A stretch of 64,000 bases of DNA from Procambarus clarkii. Lineage: Eukaryota > Arthropoda > Malacostraca > Decapoda > Cambaridae. Made by a program: the position numbers and the translations under genes. Numbering within the stretch: the stretch's first letter is position 1; each line of letters opens with the position of its first letter. The stretch is from positions 13,902,470-13,966,469 of the forward strand of contig NC_091208.1 of the NCBI RefSeq assembly GCF_040958095.1, read 5' to 3'. The notes beneath the pieces are model-generated. The model was given only the letters and a program-made list of their open reading frames with translations. It was not told where the DNA came from and ran no database searches. This document shows positions 1-11,021 of the stretch, piece by piece.

Positions 1-70
1 TTATCAAAAGAAGGCACCAAACCGGGAAGGCTATGTAGCACCATCAAATATGCAAAATAATCAGAGGGCG

Positions 71-3000
71 CTAAATATCACCAAGGATGCCAATACGAGA
101 ACAAAAACGCATAAGGCGAACGATATCATAAGTATCCGAGTCACCAAGAATTCTATCGAGGGACAGGTGACCGCGAGGGGCGGTCGGAAAGCAAGACACA
201 CGCTCGTCCTGGAAGTCAGGACATTCAAGAAGGACATGCACGACCGTAAGAGGGACAATGCAACTAGGACAATAAGGAGCAGGGTGGTGCTCCATCAAGT
301 GACCATGGGTTAAGCGAGTATGGCCAATACGCAACCTCGCCAGAGCTGTTTCCCACCGCCGGTTACGGTGGAAGGACTGCCACGAGGAAACACAACATTT
401 AAGAGTACGTAGCTTGTTACCAGTAACAGACAACCAAGAAGCCTGCCAACGGGTAAGGACTGAGGAATGGATAACCGGGTAAAAGTCGGAATACGGAATG
501 CCCTTACGAGAGATGGGACAAGAGCGGACAGCTTCCTTGGCGGCAGCATCCGCACGCTCATTTAAAGACACACCAATATGGCTGGAAACCCAACAAAACT
601 CAACCGACTTAAATTTACTGTGAACGAGAAACAGCCAATGCTGGATCTCGACAACCACTGGATGAACCGGATTAAAGGACCCGAGAGCCATGAGGGCACT
701 ACGAGAGTCAACAACAACTACAAAGGAAGACTGACAACGAGAAAGCAGGAGACGAAGAGCATAGAGAATAGCATAAAGTTCCGCTGTAAAGATGCTAGTC
801 TCCGGAGGCAAGCGACACATATAAGTGCGATCAGGAAAAACAACAGAGTAGCCAACACCGTCCGCTGACTTAGACCCATCGGTGAAGACAGAAACGGAGC
901 GGGAGTGAGAAGAAAAGTGCTCGAGGAAAAGGCGTTTTAGAACCGTAGGAGGGGTAAAAGCTTTAGTGATACGGGTCAAGGATGTACAAAACCGCGGAAG
1001 AGGGACCCTCCACGGGGGCAAAGAAGGAACAACACGAGGAGAAACATCAGAAATACGAACGGAAAGAGAATCCTGCAGGCGAGATAACCGGACAGAAAGA
1101 GGGAGGTGGTGAAGAGGAACAGGAACTGCAGGAGGGGCAAAAGTTAAAGCATGACAGAGGCGAGAGGAAGGATGTTGCAAGGACCTCGCAAGATAGCGAA
1201 GACAGTAGCGATCACGGCGGTCCTGGAGAGACAGGAAGCCAGTGTCAACATACAAGCTAAGGACGGGAGTCGAACGAAAGGCACCAGAACTGAGGCGCAA
1301 CCCAGTATGGTGCAAAGCATCAAGACGGCGAAGAGTAGAAGGAGAAGCAGACGAGTAAGCAGGGCAACCATAATCGAGCTTAGACAGGACGAGAGAGGAA
1401 TGTAAAGCAAGGAGAGTGCGCCTATCTGCCCCCCAAGAAGTATGGGACAAGACCCGAAGGAGGGTAAGGGCCTTAGAGCACTCAACACGGAGGTAAGAGA
1501 TATGGGGAGACCAAGACAAACGAGTGTCAAGGAATAACCCCAAAAGCTTCGCGGAATCTTTGTATTCAAGGGGATGACCATAAAGTGACAAAGAGGGACG
1601 AAGAACAACCCGTTTCCGCGTAAAAGCCATGGCACAAGTCTTAGAAGTAGAGAACTTGAAGCCATGATCAGTGGCCCAAGACGACACGGCATCAATGGCA
1701 AGTTGAAGCCGGCGTTGAAGGAGAGGCGAATCATCACCCTGACAACAAAGGGTAAGATCATCGACATAGAGAGCGGAGAAGACACCAGAAGGAAGAGAGG
1801 AAAGAAGACCATTGAGGGCAACCAGAAAAAGAGTAGTGCTCAGAACACTACCCTGGGGCACACCTTTGTATTGCTGAAAAGAGGGAGAGAGAGCGGTACC
1901 AAGGCGCACCCGAAAGGAACGACGAGAGAGGAAGCCGCGGACAAAGAGAGGGAGATGACCACGAAGGCCAAAAGAATGAAGTTGAGATAGGATATGATAA
2001 CGCCAAGTGGTGTCGTAAGCCTTTTCCAGGTCAAAAAGGACGGCAACAACGGAGGTCTTCGCAGCAAAAGCAGTACGAATATAGACCTCCAAGTTCACCA
2101 GGACATCTGTCGTGCTGCGGCACTTGCGGAAACCAAATTGAGAAGTGGAGAGGAGGTGATGGTGTTCCAGGAACCACATCAGACGAACGTTAACCATACG
2201 TTCAAAGAGTTTGCAGACACAACTTGTGAGAGCAATAGGGCGAAAGTCCTTAGGGGAAGTACCCAGAGACCCCGGTTTGCGAACAGGGAGGACAACGGCA
2301 TCGAGCCAGTCCTCAGGGACTGACGACGACTCCCAGATCCGATTATACAGACTCAGTAAATACTGAGACGTGCTCGGAGGGAGATGGCGAAGCATCTCAT
2401 AATGAATACCATCGGAGCCCGCCGCCGTAGAACCGCAGAGGGCCAGGGCAGAACGAAGTTCAGAGAGAGAGAAGGGATCATTATAGGGAAGCTGAAGATG
2501 AGTGCAGAAATCTAAAGGACGAGACTCAAGGACAGGTTTACGAAGAAGGAAAGATTGGGGAAGATGAAGACCAGAGCTAACAGAAGAAAAGTGGGAACCC
2601 AGTTCGGAAGCGACCTGCAACGGGTCCGCCACAAGAGTATCATGGAGGTGAAGGACCGGTGAAACATCGGGAACGAACTTACCCGCTATCTTGCGGATAC
2701 GCTTCCAGATCTGGGCCAGAGGGGTTTCGGACGTAATTGTTGAGACATAAGATGCCCAACATTCACGTTTAGCCATACGGATGGCCCTACGGGCCACCGC
2801 ACTCGCTTTCCGAAAGAAAAGAAAAGAATCGGTCATCTGCCTACGGCGGTGCCTCTTCCAGGCTGCACGCTTACAGCGGACAGCCCGAGCACAGTCCGCA
2901 TTCCACCAGGGAACGCACTTCCGTGGACCCCGAGAGGAAGAGCGAGGAATAGAGCGGAGGGCAGCGTTGAAGACAGTGTCATGAAAAAGGAGGAGAGCGC

Positions 3001-3819
3001 GAGAGAGAGGCATAAGGGAGAGGTCAGAGAGAGCAGCACTGAGGGTAAATAGGGTCCAGTCTGCCTTAGCAAACTGCCACCTAGGGAAAGAGAGGGAAGG
3101 GCGAAAAGAGAAAAAGGAAACAAGGATGGGGAAATGATCACTTCCATGGAGGTCATCAAGAACCTGCCACGTGAAATCTAAGTAAAGAGAAGAAGAGCAG
3201 AGAGAAAGATCAAGACAAGAAAGGGTGCGAGTCCGAGAGTCCAAATGAGTGGGCTCACCAGAATTCAGAAGAGACAGGGAAGAAGAGAGGAGAAACGGCT
3301 CAAGGAGGCGACCCCGGGTATTCGTCAGAACGTCACCCCAAAGAGAATGACGACAATTGAAGTCACCCAGCAGGAGCACAGGCTCCGGCAAGGAGTCTAG
3401 GAGGTGTTTCAAATCAGGAAGAGAGAGCGGGACACTCGGGGGGAGATAAATGGAACAAATCGTGTACCATTTCCCCACAAAGATACGAGCAGCAGAACAA
3501 TGGAGAGGCGAAGGAAAAAGCAAAGGAACAAAGGGAACATCGGCACGAATCAAGAGAGCAGAAGAATTAGAAGCCCCAGCAATGGCTGGGGGGGGGGGGA
3601 GAGAAAGGAATAGCCACGAAAACGACCAGGACGAGCACCAAGCATTGGCTCCTGGAGACAGACACAAAGGGGCGAAAACCGCGAAATCAGAAGTTGGAGT
3701 TCGAGGAAATTGGCGTAATAACCTCGAACGTTCCATTGAAGAATGGACAACGACGAGAAGAGAAAGGACAAAAACAGAGAACAAGGAAGAAACAAAGGCG
3801 AAAGAGCAACAGAGCACAT
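71..3819 (-). pseudogene. LINE copy A ORF2: endonuclease / reverse transcriptase / RNase H, one frameshift
   Basis: ORF2 starts at the ATG at 3819. The first about 75 codons carry the APE-type endonuclease start (NVRG near 3730, QEP near 3650). Frame is lost in a run of 12 C on the coding strand (3599-3588). From there the downstream frame is open to 71 without another break. It contains the endonuclease GDFN (about 3360) and SDHF (about 3137), the RT boxes FDLEKAYD (about 2025), PQGSVLS and YVDD (about 1762), an RNase H with TDGS (about 878), AEL, DSRSAL and a SHIG...NERAD end (about 560), then a CX2C...H...C finger near 262. The downstream frame stays open upstream to 4144, but that part overlaps ORF1 antisense to nothing recognisable and is only a leucine-rich shadow. 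ORF2 would be about 1,250 residues without the break. Confidence 0.85.
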
Positions 3820-3821
3820 TA
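3817..3821 (-). promoter_or_regulatory. TAATG stop/start overlap between ORF1 and ORF2
   Basis: On the minus strand the ORF1 stop TAA (3821-3819) and the ORF2 ATG (3819-3817) share one A. UAAUG overlaps are an established translational-coupling signal in the R1-clade LINE SART1 of Bombyx, where ORF2 is made by reinitiation. The same use here is an inference. The copy B junction reads TAGCATG instead. Confidence 0.7.
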
Positions 3822-5807
3822 AAGAATATCAGGGTCGGGATCAGGGTCAGCAAAGTCAGGGTTAGGGGGCATGGGTAAACTGAGCAAAGACGGAGGGAAG
3901 GAAACGGGAGAACAGATAAGAGGTGGGCGGGCGGGGTCCGGAGGAGGAGGAGGAGGAGGAGGAGGAGGAGGAAGAGGAGGAGACAACGGAGAGGAGCAGT
4001 CAAGGACAGCAGCAGGAAGAGGGGGAGTAGAAAGAGGGGAGCGCACCTCAGCAAGAGCAGCAACCGAAAGGGAAGCAGGGGCCAAAGAAACCCCCAAAGC
4101 AGGAACAGGGGGCGCAAGCACTGAAACGGGAGGGGAAGGAGCAACAGAGCCAGAAGTAGGAGCTGAGGAAGAAAGCGAAGCCTTCTTACCCGCCGGGGAA
4201 GAGGAAGGAGAGGAGCCAGGCTTTCGCTTCTGACTTAAAGAGACCGGTGTCCCAGCAACTACGTACCGGGCAACGGATTCCAGTGTCTCAACAGGAGAAG
4301 CCGAACGAGAGCACACACGACGGCCGTTAGGAGAGCGATGGACATCCGCCCGCACCGACAGGCGGTGGGGAGAGCCGATAGATGGAGGAAGAGGATGGGA
4401 AGGAGGATCGGAGGGGGACGAGGAAGAAGACACAGGAGACACGACAGACCGGGTAGAAGGAAGGGGAACCCCAGACAGAGGACCAGGAGGAGGATCCTTC
4501 GGGAGAGAACCCAAAGGAACAAAGGAGGGGGCAGTGGGCGCATTAGGGTCCAAGGCCCGGAAACGGTTGTGAGTCTGAGGAAGGCGGGAAGGACGAGGAG
4601 AGGAAGAGCGCAACACGCGAGCATAAGAGATATTAGCAAAAGGCGGGAGCCGGCGAACCTGGCGCCTCGCCTCAGGAAAAGATAAACGCTCCCGGTGCTT
4701 CAAGTTGAGGACGGCTGCCTCAAGCTTGTAATGGACACACGCACGGGAGAAGGTAGGATGGGCCTCACCGCAGTTGAGGCAACGAGCCTGGGGAGAAGTG
4801 CACTCCGACTTAGAGTGACCTTCACTCCCACACAAAGGACAGAGAGAGACAGTCCCAGAGCAGCGGAGGGCACCATGCCCAAACCTCCAGCACTTGTTAC
4901 AAAGTCGAGGAGAAGGAATATACTCCTGGACAGAGCACCTAGCACCAGCAAGAATGACAGAGGATGGAAGGGTCCTACCATCAAAGGTGATCTTCACAAC
5001 GCGAAGGGGTTGACGGCGACGACCACGAGGGGGACGAGTAAACGAGTCAACCTGGAGGACAGAATGGCCTTGGGCATCAAGGATATGCCGAATATCATCG
5101 TGGCAATCCTGCAGATTCCGAACACCGGTTGCAACATGGGGTGGGAGGAGAATAGTGCCAACACTGGCATTCATCTGAACGTTCTTGGAGACCCGAACAG
5201 GGGTCTCGCTAAGGCAAGATAAGGCAGCCAAGCGGGAAGCCGCATCCGGAAAAGGAGCAGCAACGACACGTGTACCGAGACGAGTGGGGTTGAAGGTAAC
5301 AGACGCATTCACGGAATCTACAAGATGCCGATGGAGGGAGAAATCGTCAGGAGGCGCAGAATCAAGAGGGAGGAGATCAAAATATTTGGCCCATGAAGCA
5401 GGACCAAACAAGGCCTGATACGCATCGGCACGAGAAGGAATCGAGCGAGTGCGGTTGGGGCGCGAACGGCGTTGAGAACCCCTAGAGAGAGAGGGGTCAA
5501 AAGGCGCAGTAGTCACAATGAAAGACTTAGCCACACCAGGGGACGAAGTGGTCACCACCGGGGGCTGGAGGCTCGACCCAACCATAGAGGAGGGAGGGGA
5601 GCTGGGGGAAGAAGTTAGGACGGTCAAAGGAGGAGCAAGGTCGGGGCCCAACGCAGCGGGAGCTACAGAGCCTGGTCTTCCAATACAGGCCGACTCGGGG
5701 GCTTGGTCGCCCACCCCACGAGCCTGAGAGGGTACAACGGAAACATTCAACGACATAGAGACGAAAAATGACAAATTCATCCACGAATGTGCCCCCATAC
5801 CCACCAT
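3819..5807 (-). CDS. LINE copy A ORF1: gag-like nucleic-acid-binding protein with three zinc knuckles
   Basis: This 662-residue ORF is intact and starts at an ATG at 5807. The N-terminal third is Pro/Ser-rich. A central segment (about residues 120-290) precedes three knuckles at about residues 302-357: CNKCWRFGHGALRC, CPLCGSEGHSKSEC (both CX2CX4HX4C) and CLNCGEAHPTFSRAC (CX2CX3HX6C). The C-terminal half is low-complexity Pro/Ser-rich and ends in an Asp-Pro repeat. Proteins of this type package LINE RNA into an RNP and are made with ORF2 from one transcript. The stop codon overlaps the ORF2 ATG (TAATG). This is the only full-length open retrotransposon protein in the window. The same ORF is broken in copy C and 5'-truncated in copy B. 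Confidence 0.88.
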   Translation of the reverse strand: MVGMGAHSWMNLSFFVSMSLNVSVVPSQARGVGDQAPESACIGRPGSVAPAALGPDLAPPLTVLTSSPSSPPSSMVGSSLQPPVVTTSSPGVAKSFIVTTAPFDPSLSRGSQRRSRPNRTRSIPSRADAYQALFGPASWAKYFDLLPLDSAPPDDFSLHRHLVDSVNASVTFNPTRLGTRVVAAPFPDAASRLAALSCLSETPVRVSKNVQMNASVGTILLPPHVATGVRNLQDCHDDIRHILDAQGHSVLQVDSFTRPPRGRRRQPLRVVKITFDGRTLPSSVILAGARCSVQEYIPSPRLCNKCWRFGHGALRCSGTVSLCPLCGSEGHSKSECTSPQARCLNCGEAHPTFSRACVHYKLEAAVLNLKHRERLSFPEARRQVRRLPPFANISYARVLRSSSPRPSRLPQTHNRFRALDPNAPTAPSFVPLGSLPKDPPPGPLSGVPLPSTRSVVSPVSSSSSPSDPPSHPLPPSIGSPHRLSVRADVHRSPNGRRVCSRSASPVETLESVARYVVAGTPVSLSQKRKPGSSPSSSPAGKKASLSSSAPTSGSVAPSPPVSVLAPPVPALGVSLAPASLSVAALAEVRSPLSTPPLPAAVLDCSSPLSPPLPPPPPPPPPPPDPARPPLICSPVSFPPSLLSLPMPPNPDFADPDPDPDIL

Positions 5808-6182
5808 GGAGCCACAATTAGAGGCAGGACACCCAACAGGAAGCTATCGCCGATCATGCCGGGGCCCCCTAGGGGTGCGTCGTGAGTATACGCCCCACAA
5901 ACGCCACCTTAAGAACCGTCAGTCCGTCGAGATCGGGTTCAGCGACGAAAGGGGGATTGACAATAAAAGGTTCCCCTCGCTCGAGACGTTGGGTACTACA
6001 GTTCTACGGGTGCAAGAGTATGCCTCCTCAAGCACCCGGGCGTCAAAATAAAAGAAGTCCAAAGAAAGAATCCAAAACAAGCAAAAGGTCGGCAGGAAAC
6101 GACAAGCAGATAGGAGAAGAGGGGGGAGAAAAACGAAACAGAAGGAAAAGGAAAAGCGATCCGGCACAATTGGAGAAGACAG

Positions 6183-6849
6183 CAATTGGATGTCACAGCG
6201 TTGCTATAAGTATTCTAATTGCTTGTTCATATATGGAGTGCACGTTGTTGCGTTTCACTTGGTAGATGAGGTGGTGGTGGTGGGTCCCTCACTAGCCGGT
6301 GGACCTCCACACTCTTAATTTGCATATATGTACCAGGAATTCGTTTCTTTATACGGAGCAAACTGTCTTCCAGTATTCAGGGAGTTATCACTGAAGATTA
6401 TCAATATTTTGTGGGTAAATATCTTGCTGAAAAAACGAGTCTCCATCCCATCTCATGAGTGCACTCCTGGATGTAAACACGAGGCCGCCAGGTTCTCCAC
6501 ATTCTGGCCACCGGTGTTTGCTGGTGGCGTCCCCTCCACAGTGGAGGTGCCGGTACTGATTATATAATGATTATTTTTAATTATTTAAACTGATTATTAT
6601 GATAAAGTTATATCACAAGATATGATATGGAATGATACATTCCCTAGATAATAATAATATTAACATGATAAGTGGAATTTTCCACACACTGGGGAACGTC
6701 GTGATTGTGTGAGTCAACCACACTGTTGTGGGTTGCGACCTCGATCGAGTACCAGTACGGTGTTTGTCTCGTAGACAAGGCCAGGACAGGTTTTTTACCG
6801 CTCCTTCAGATTCACCCATTTACCACCGACTTGCAATATAACCGTGATT
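6183..6849. other. Unassigned intergenic sequence
   Basis: This is AT-rich sequence between LINE copy A and R copy Z. I see no ORF with a recognisable domain, no tandem array and no element ends. Confidence 0.5.
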
Positions 6850-7227
6850 GGCTAGTACAGTACCCAGAGCAGCTCAGTCAATGTTCACAGCACACTTCTT
6901 GCATGCAAAGTTGACAGCACAGTTCTTGCACGTAATGTTGCCAGCACAGTTCATGGGCTAAGACAGTTGTGGCTGGCTGACGAGTCACGTACTTATAAAT
7001 ATGTCTGAAAAATAAATAGTTGATTCTTGCAAGGTATTATTAACAAATAGAACAAAGTTTTGCATCGTGGCCGGGGAGAATTGATTAGGCGCCAATCCTA
7101 AACTGTACTCCTCTGTTCACCCAGCACTGTGTACCTTTTTTTTTTATTTTTATTTTTACATGCAAAGCATGCAATTTAAATACAATAAAAACAATACAGA
7201 ATACATAACAAAGGAAAACAATAGACC

Positions 7228-7880
7228 ACCGGCCTGAAGGGCCGACAGCATAGCACAACAAAACACATACACGAGAAAAACAGAAAAATACAGCATACAT
7301 CAAAGCACAAAACATAATTCAATGGCAAACTAGCAATCACAGTAACATCACAAAACAAAACCTCCAGAAAAACAAAATATACATCAAGAGGCATAGCAGG
7401 AAACAGAACAAGACAAACACAATACATTTCAAACAAAACATAAAGAACAAACACGTATAACAGGTAAACCAATATAAAAACACCAGGTCAAACGCACAGC
7501 ACAAACAATACAGGAATAAAAAACACACACCAAGCCATCCGCCCCATAAACAAAGGGCGAGGCCAAAATAAACAATAATAATAAACAAGCATAACACGCA
7601 CACCTGAAAACAAAACAGGCACAAACACCACAACATACATGCACTGGCTTGAAGGACCGAGAATAAAACAACAAAGTACAGCAAGAAACATAACAAGACA
7701 CTGTAGCACAAAACAAATCAATACAAATTCATACAAAGACACTAAAAACCGGCCTGAAGGGCCGACAACAAAAAACAGAAACATAATGAAACACAAGAAA
7801 AAGAAACAATACCGGAAATAGAAGAAACAACAAAACAACGGTCATGCGTACAAACATAACACCGGCCTGAAGGGCGCACA
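7228..7880 (-). repeat. Spaced GGCC...GGCC stem-loop motifs in the G-a 3' UTR
   Basis: The motif TGTCGGCCCTTCAGGCCGGT (minus strand) occurs near 7230 and 7750. Variants lie near 7645 and 7862. The core CGGCC-TGAAG-GGCCG can form a 5-bp stem with a 5-nt loop. All four lie in the 3' UTR of G-a. A recognition or structural role in retrotransposition is inference. Confidence 0.6.
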
Positions 7881-7950
7881 ATAGGTACAACACATTTCAA
7901 CAAACCACAGGACCAAGCACACACCAAACACACAGCAAGCACACAGACTA

Positions 7951-9312
7951 CTAAAATTTCTCATACTTATCCGGCCACTCCGCCACCGGGAATCGAATAC
8001 AATACGCCTCCCAAAGTAACATGACGTCCTCCGCAACAGGATCATTATGAACCGTACGAGGATCAGGCATTAACTCCGGCACACCCACAATAAAACACCG
8101 AGCCCACCGAACCCAGATGTAAGAAGGGCACCACGGAACAGGACACACGCGGTCCACAATGTCAAACCGCAAAGGATGCTCATCATCATGCGCCACTCCG
8201 GAGGCCAAGATGATAGGGAGAGGCTCCTTCCCATGAGGCCGGGCAATGGGCAGCGCACTGGGAGCCTCCTCGGCTGCCTCACAGGGCCCCGCGTCAACTA
8301 CCGAACGTTGTACCTGCTGGGACCCCCACGCTTGGCATCCTTCTTCAGCACCAGCTTGATGCCTCGGCTCGCACCAGAACCCACACCACCCACGTCCGTA
8401 GGAGCAACCACCTCCCACTGCGTAGAACCTTCTGCAGGAGAAAGAACAGGAGGTAAATCAGACGCACAACCATCGTCAACAGCAGACACATGGACATCAG
8501 CCACCACCAGCAACGTAGAGCGCGAAGCACCCGGAATCGCCACATCATCTCCCGAAGCTCCACCTGCGTCGTAGTCCTCCACGTTAGCCCAAGCAGTAGA
8601 AGAACGCCTGGAACGCTTGGGCACTGGCGGCACATCCTCACAACCGGAGGCGGACCCAGAACCACGGGCCTCACGAACCGGGCGAACCAACGCCCGTCCT
8701 GCGGGAAATCCTCTTCCCGAAACAAGTTAACAGGTGCAGCAGGTTCCTCAGAGCACCCAGCAGCCTGATGCCCTAACTGGCCACACTGGAAACAAGTACG
8801 GGGCTGCCGGGCATAATACACCCGAACGTAGTAACCCAGCAGCCGGACAGAAGATGGGATATCCGACCGCAGGCGCATACCTAAGGTACGGACGTTCGTC
8901 TGCTTCCCAGCATACTTCCCGAGGAAAGCGTGTTCACCCGCACACTGATGACAGCACCATACCTTCCGAAGAAGCGCCGGAGAAGGTCTTCAGGGAACTC
9001 CAGGGGCGCACCATGCACACTGACATATGTCAGGGCACCACTTCGGTCCGAGACCGTAACGGAGTCGGCGCCATCCGGCAACTGCAACGAACGCCCTTCG
9101 TTCCGCCGGAGGAAGTCCCGATATTCCTCCTCCCGCACGAACTTGACAATCACCCGGTGGGCTGTAACAAGCTCAACTCCATATACAGCCTCCACCGGGA
9201 CACGAAGCATGTCGCACATCACCAACTCAATGGCCGGATAACCAGCCTTGCACGAGAATTCTAGTCCCACGGAATTCACCTGCAAAACAGGAGGAATTGC
9301 GAGGCCCCCCAT
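7951..9312 (-). pseudogene. G-a ORF1: tandem RRM-like fold plus CCHC knuckle, frameshifted
   Basis: The ATG is at 9312. The N-terminal segment (to 8881) has VGLEF and then a unit shaped like an RRM: a strand YVSVHGAP, a helix FPEDLLRRFFGRYG and a strand ISVRVN. A frameshift near 8880 leads to the MRLRSDIPSSVRLLGYYVRVYY strand/helix/strand block and the knuckle CFQCGQLGHQAAGC (CX2CX4HX4C), followed by LFREEDFPQ. Another shift near 8690 leads to a Ser/Pro-rich linker with LVLKKDAKRGG, and a third near 8420 to the C-terminus WEAYCIRFPVAEWPDKY before the stop at 7951. RRM plus CCHC is a known LINE ORF1p architecture (RNA binding and RNP formation). At least three breaks mean it is not functional. 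Confidence 0.8.
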
Positions 9313-9922
9313 GTCAAAACGGCCACGTCAGCACGCAGCTAGGCAGGCAACAACACTGGGAGGGCAGTGACGCCCCACCACCTGGCGACCAAATGGCAAA
9401 CAACTCCAACAGCCACGGAGGGTCGGTAAACGTCCTCACTCCACGGCCGCTAGCAGTCGACTCTCACTGTGTACCTAGTTGTTAAATGATTGGCGGGTGG
9501 TATTCCAGGGAAAACTACTCATAGTGGGTAAGACTTACCATAAGCTCCGGGAGGCGACGGCTCTCAGCCTGCTAACATGACTCATCAGACGTCTGTTCCT
9601 GTACCCACCTGTGGTATATAAAAAAAACTAGTTGGAATAGTCAATCAGCGCTAATCGAAAAACAATTCCAAAAATAACAATAAATATCCATTAGATATTT
9701 ATGTTTGCAAATTAAATTCATAAACACTAACTATTCACATGGTGGATTGGCTGGCAGGGAGGAGGAACTATCGCCACTGCACACCATCCTGGTATTGTCT
9801 CTACTAGCCAATGGGGACCTAGTTCCCAGTCACCCAGCCACTCATCGAGCCAGACACCGCCGCCTCCATCCCAACCCGCCCAACCAAAGACAAAGCTGAT
9901 TGGGCAGAGCACAGTAAAAGCT

Positions 9923-10670
9923 TTGATATCAACAGCCAGAATGACTGCTGGCAATAACCCCCGAGAATTTGTGAGGCTTTTGAAAATTCTTTACAAGGCG
10001 AATGGTCTCCCTACCTTCATTATTCCTGAAGAAGTCTTCAACGCTCCAGGTTCAACTCCAACAACTGACCCTGTAGAGGATGCCGACTCTACATCCGACG
10101 ACGACGATTCCGCCACTGCAATGCAGACTTCAGATCCTGTTCGGGTACCCACAGCTCACAAGACTCTGCCTCCTGTGACCCCCACTCCTGCAACAGTTCC
10201 AGTTACTAACCATGACATCACTGTGAACGCGGCCACGCTTTCAGACATACTGTCGGCTCCTGCTCCATACGTTTCTCCAGCTGCTGCTGTCCCTTCACCC
10301 GTCTCAGTGACGAATTCCGCTGCAATCGACCCTTGGTGTGACCCTATAGAGGGTACCTACTATGCAGCCCCCTTCTGCTGCAGTACCTACCACTGCTACT
10401 CAACCTCCAAGAACTCAACCTTCAAGACATCAACCTTCAAGTACTCAACCTTCAAGAACTCTACCCCAGCGTGTCAAAACCCCTGCTCTTCACTCATCTG
10501 ATGAATCGGATGAAGACGTATCTGTTGGAACACCATCACCCTCAAGGAAAGATCACTTCCAAGCATCAACACGAAACGTGACCACCAAGACCGACAAGCC
10601 CAAAAAGAAGACCAACGATCAAAGTTTGGTGAAATCAACAAGGAAGAAGACTACTAACGAACTGACTTAA
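9923..10670 (+). pseudogene. Unrecognised Pro/Thr/Ser-rich ORF at the 5' end of G-c
   Basis: I do not recognise this protein. The first frame (about 9923-10370) has a short N-terminal block containing REFVRLLKILYKANGL. An acidic stretch DSTSDDDDS follows, then a long Pro/Thr/Val/Ala-rich region. A frameshift between about 10350 and 10370 passes to a second frame (10362-10670) with a repeated T-Q-P-S-R pattern, an acidic SSDESDEDVS block and a Lys-rich C-terminus ending at 10670. Short repeats of the CAACCTTCAAG type (10395-10460) probably caused the shift. A disordered N-terminus followed by a basic tail would suit a LINE accessory or ORF0-like protein, but this is speculation. No ATG is obvious at the 5' end of the open frame. 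Confidence 0.45.
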
Positions 10671-11021
10671 CATCAACATCTGACATCAAACCTCCACTGC
10701 CAGCTTCTTGCGTTCCCGGCCCCTGTGTGTACTGCAAATGACACCCTACTCAATTCAACTTCCATCTGATCAAGTTCAAATCCGCGGTGGTTGGGCCACC
10801 GATCTTTCATCTTCCCTCTTCACCTCATCCCCGGATCCTTGCTCAAGATTTTTGCAGCCTCACCCCGTTCTTCCATCCCCTGCTTGCCAGCTCTATGGAC
10901 GTTTTCAAGTTTCCGGTGAATTGGCTAGCCCGTTACTGGAGGAGGTAGACGTGGAATCTTGAGCTCCGCAGTCGTTCCCTGGTGCTGAGTGTGGGAGGGG
11001 GTTGTTTGGCGTGTCGGCGAC

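Larger units (their letters stand above)
1..6182 (-). mobile_element. Non-LTR retrotransposon (LINE) copy A, RNase H-bearing, nearly full length
   Basis: This minus-strand LINE has two ORFs: a gag-like ORF1 with three zinc knuckles, and ORF2 with endonuclease, reverse transcriptase, RNase H and a C-terminal zinc finger. That layout is typical of the I/R1 group of arthropod LINEs; the exact clade cannot be fixed by eye. The 3' end lies at the left window edge. Copies B and C share the same 3' terminal sequence and continue into short TTAC-type repeats. Similarity to copy C runs to about 6182 and then stops, while copy C continues for roughly 110 bp more at its 5' end, so copy A is probably slightly 5'-truncated. 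Bases 5808-6182 are its 5' leader. Confidence 0.9.
7137..9464 (-). mobile_element. G-a: ORF1-only non-LTR element
   Basis: This 2.3-kb minus-strand element ends in an A tail (T run from 7136). It is flanked by a 12-bp target-site duplication, CACTGTGTACCT, at 7125-7136 and 9465-9476. R copy X shows the empty site near 26450. The 5' end shares GTCGACTGCTAGCGGCC with G-b, so both start at the same place and are not random 5' truncations. Only an RRM/CCHC ORF1 is present; there is no endonuclease or RT. The 3' UTR is about 0.8 kb, T-rich on the element strand, and carries spaced stem-loop motifs. Confidence 0.85.

Noticed and set aside
3820..4144. Leucine-rich 5' extension of the ORF2 frame
   Set aside because: It overlaps ORF1 in another frame, has no domain and no counterpart as a protein in copy B. 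ORF2 starts at 3819.
3871..4233. Plus-strand Gly/Glu-rich open frames opposite ORF1
   Set aside because: They are shadows of the Pro/Ser-rich minus-strand ORF1 and its GGAGGA tract.
7085..7942. Cys/Phe/Val-rich minus-strand open frames suggestive of membrane proteins
   Set aside because: They lie in the T-rich 3' UTR of G-a. The same artefact appears in the 3' UTRs of G-c (14934-15765) and G-d (12228-12769).
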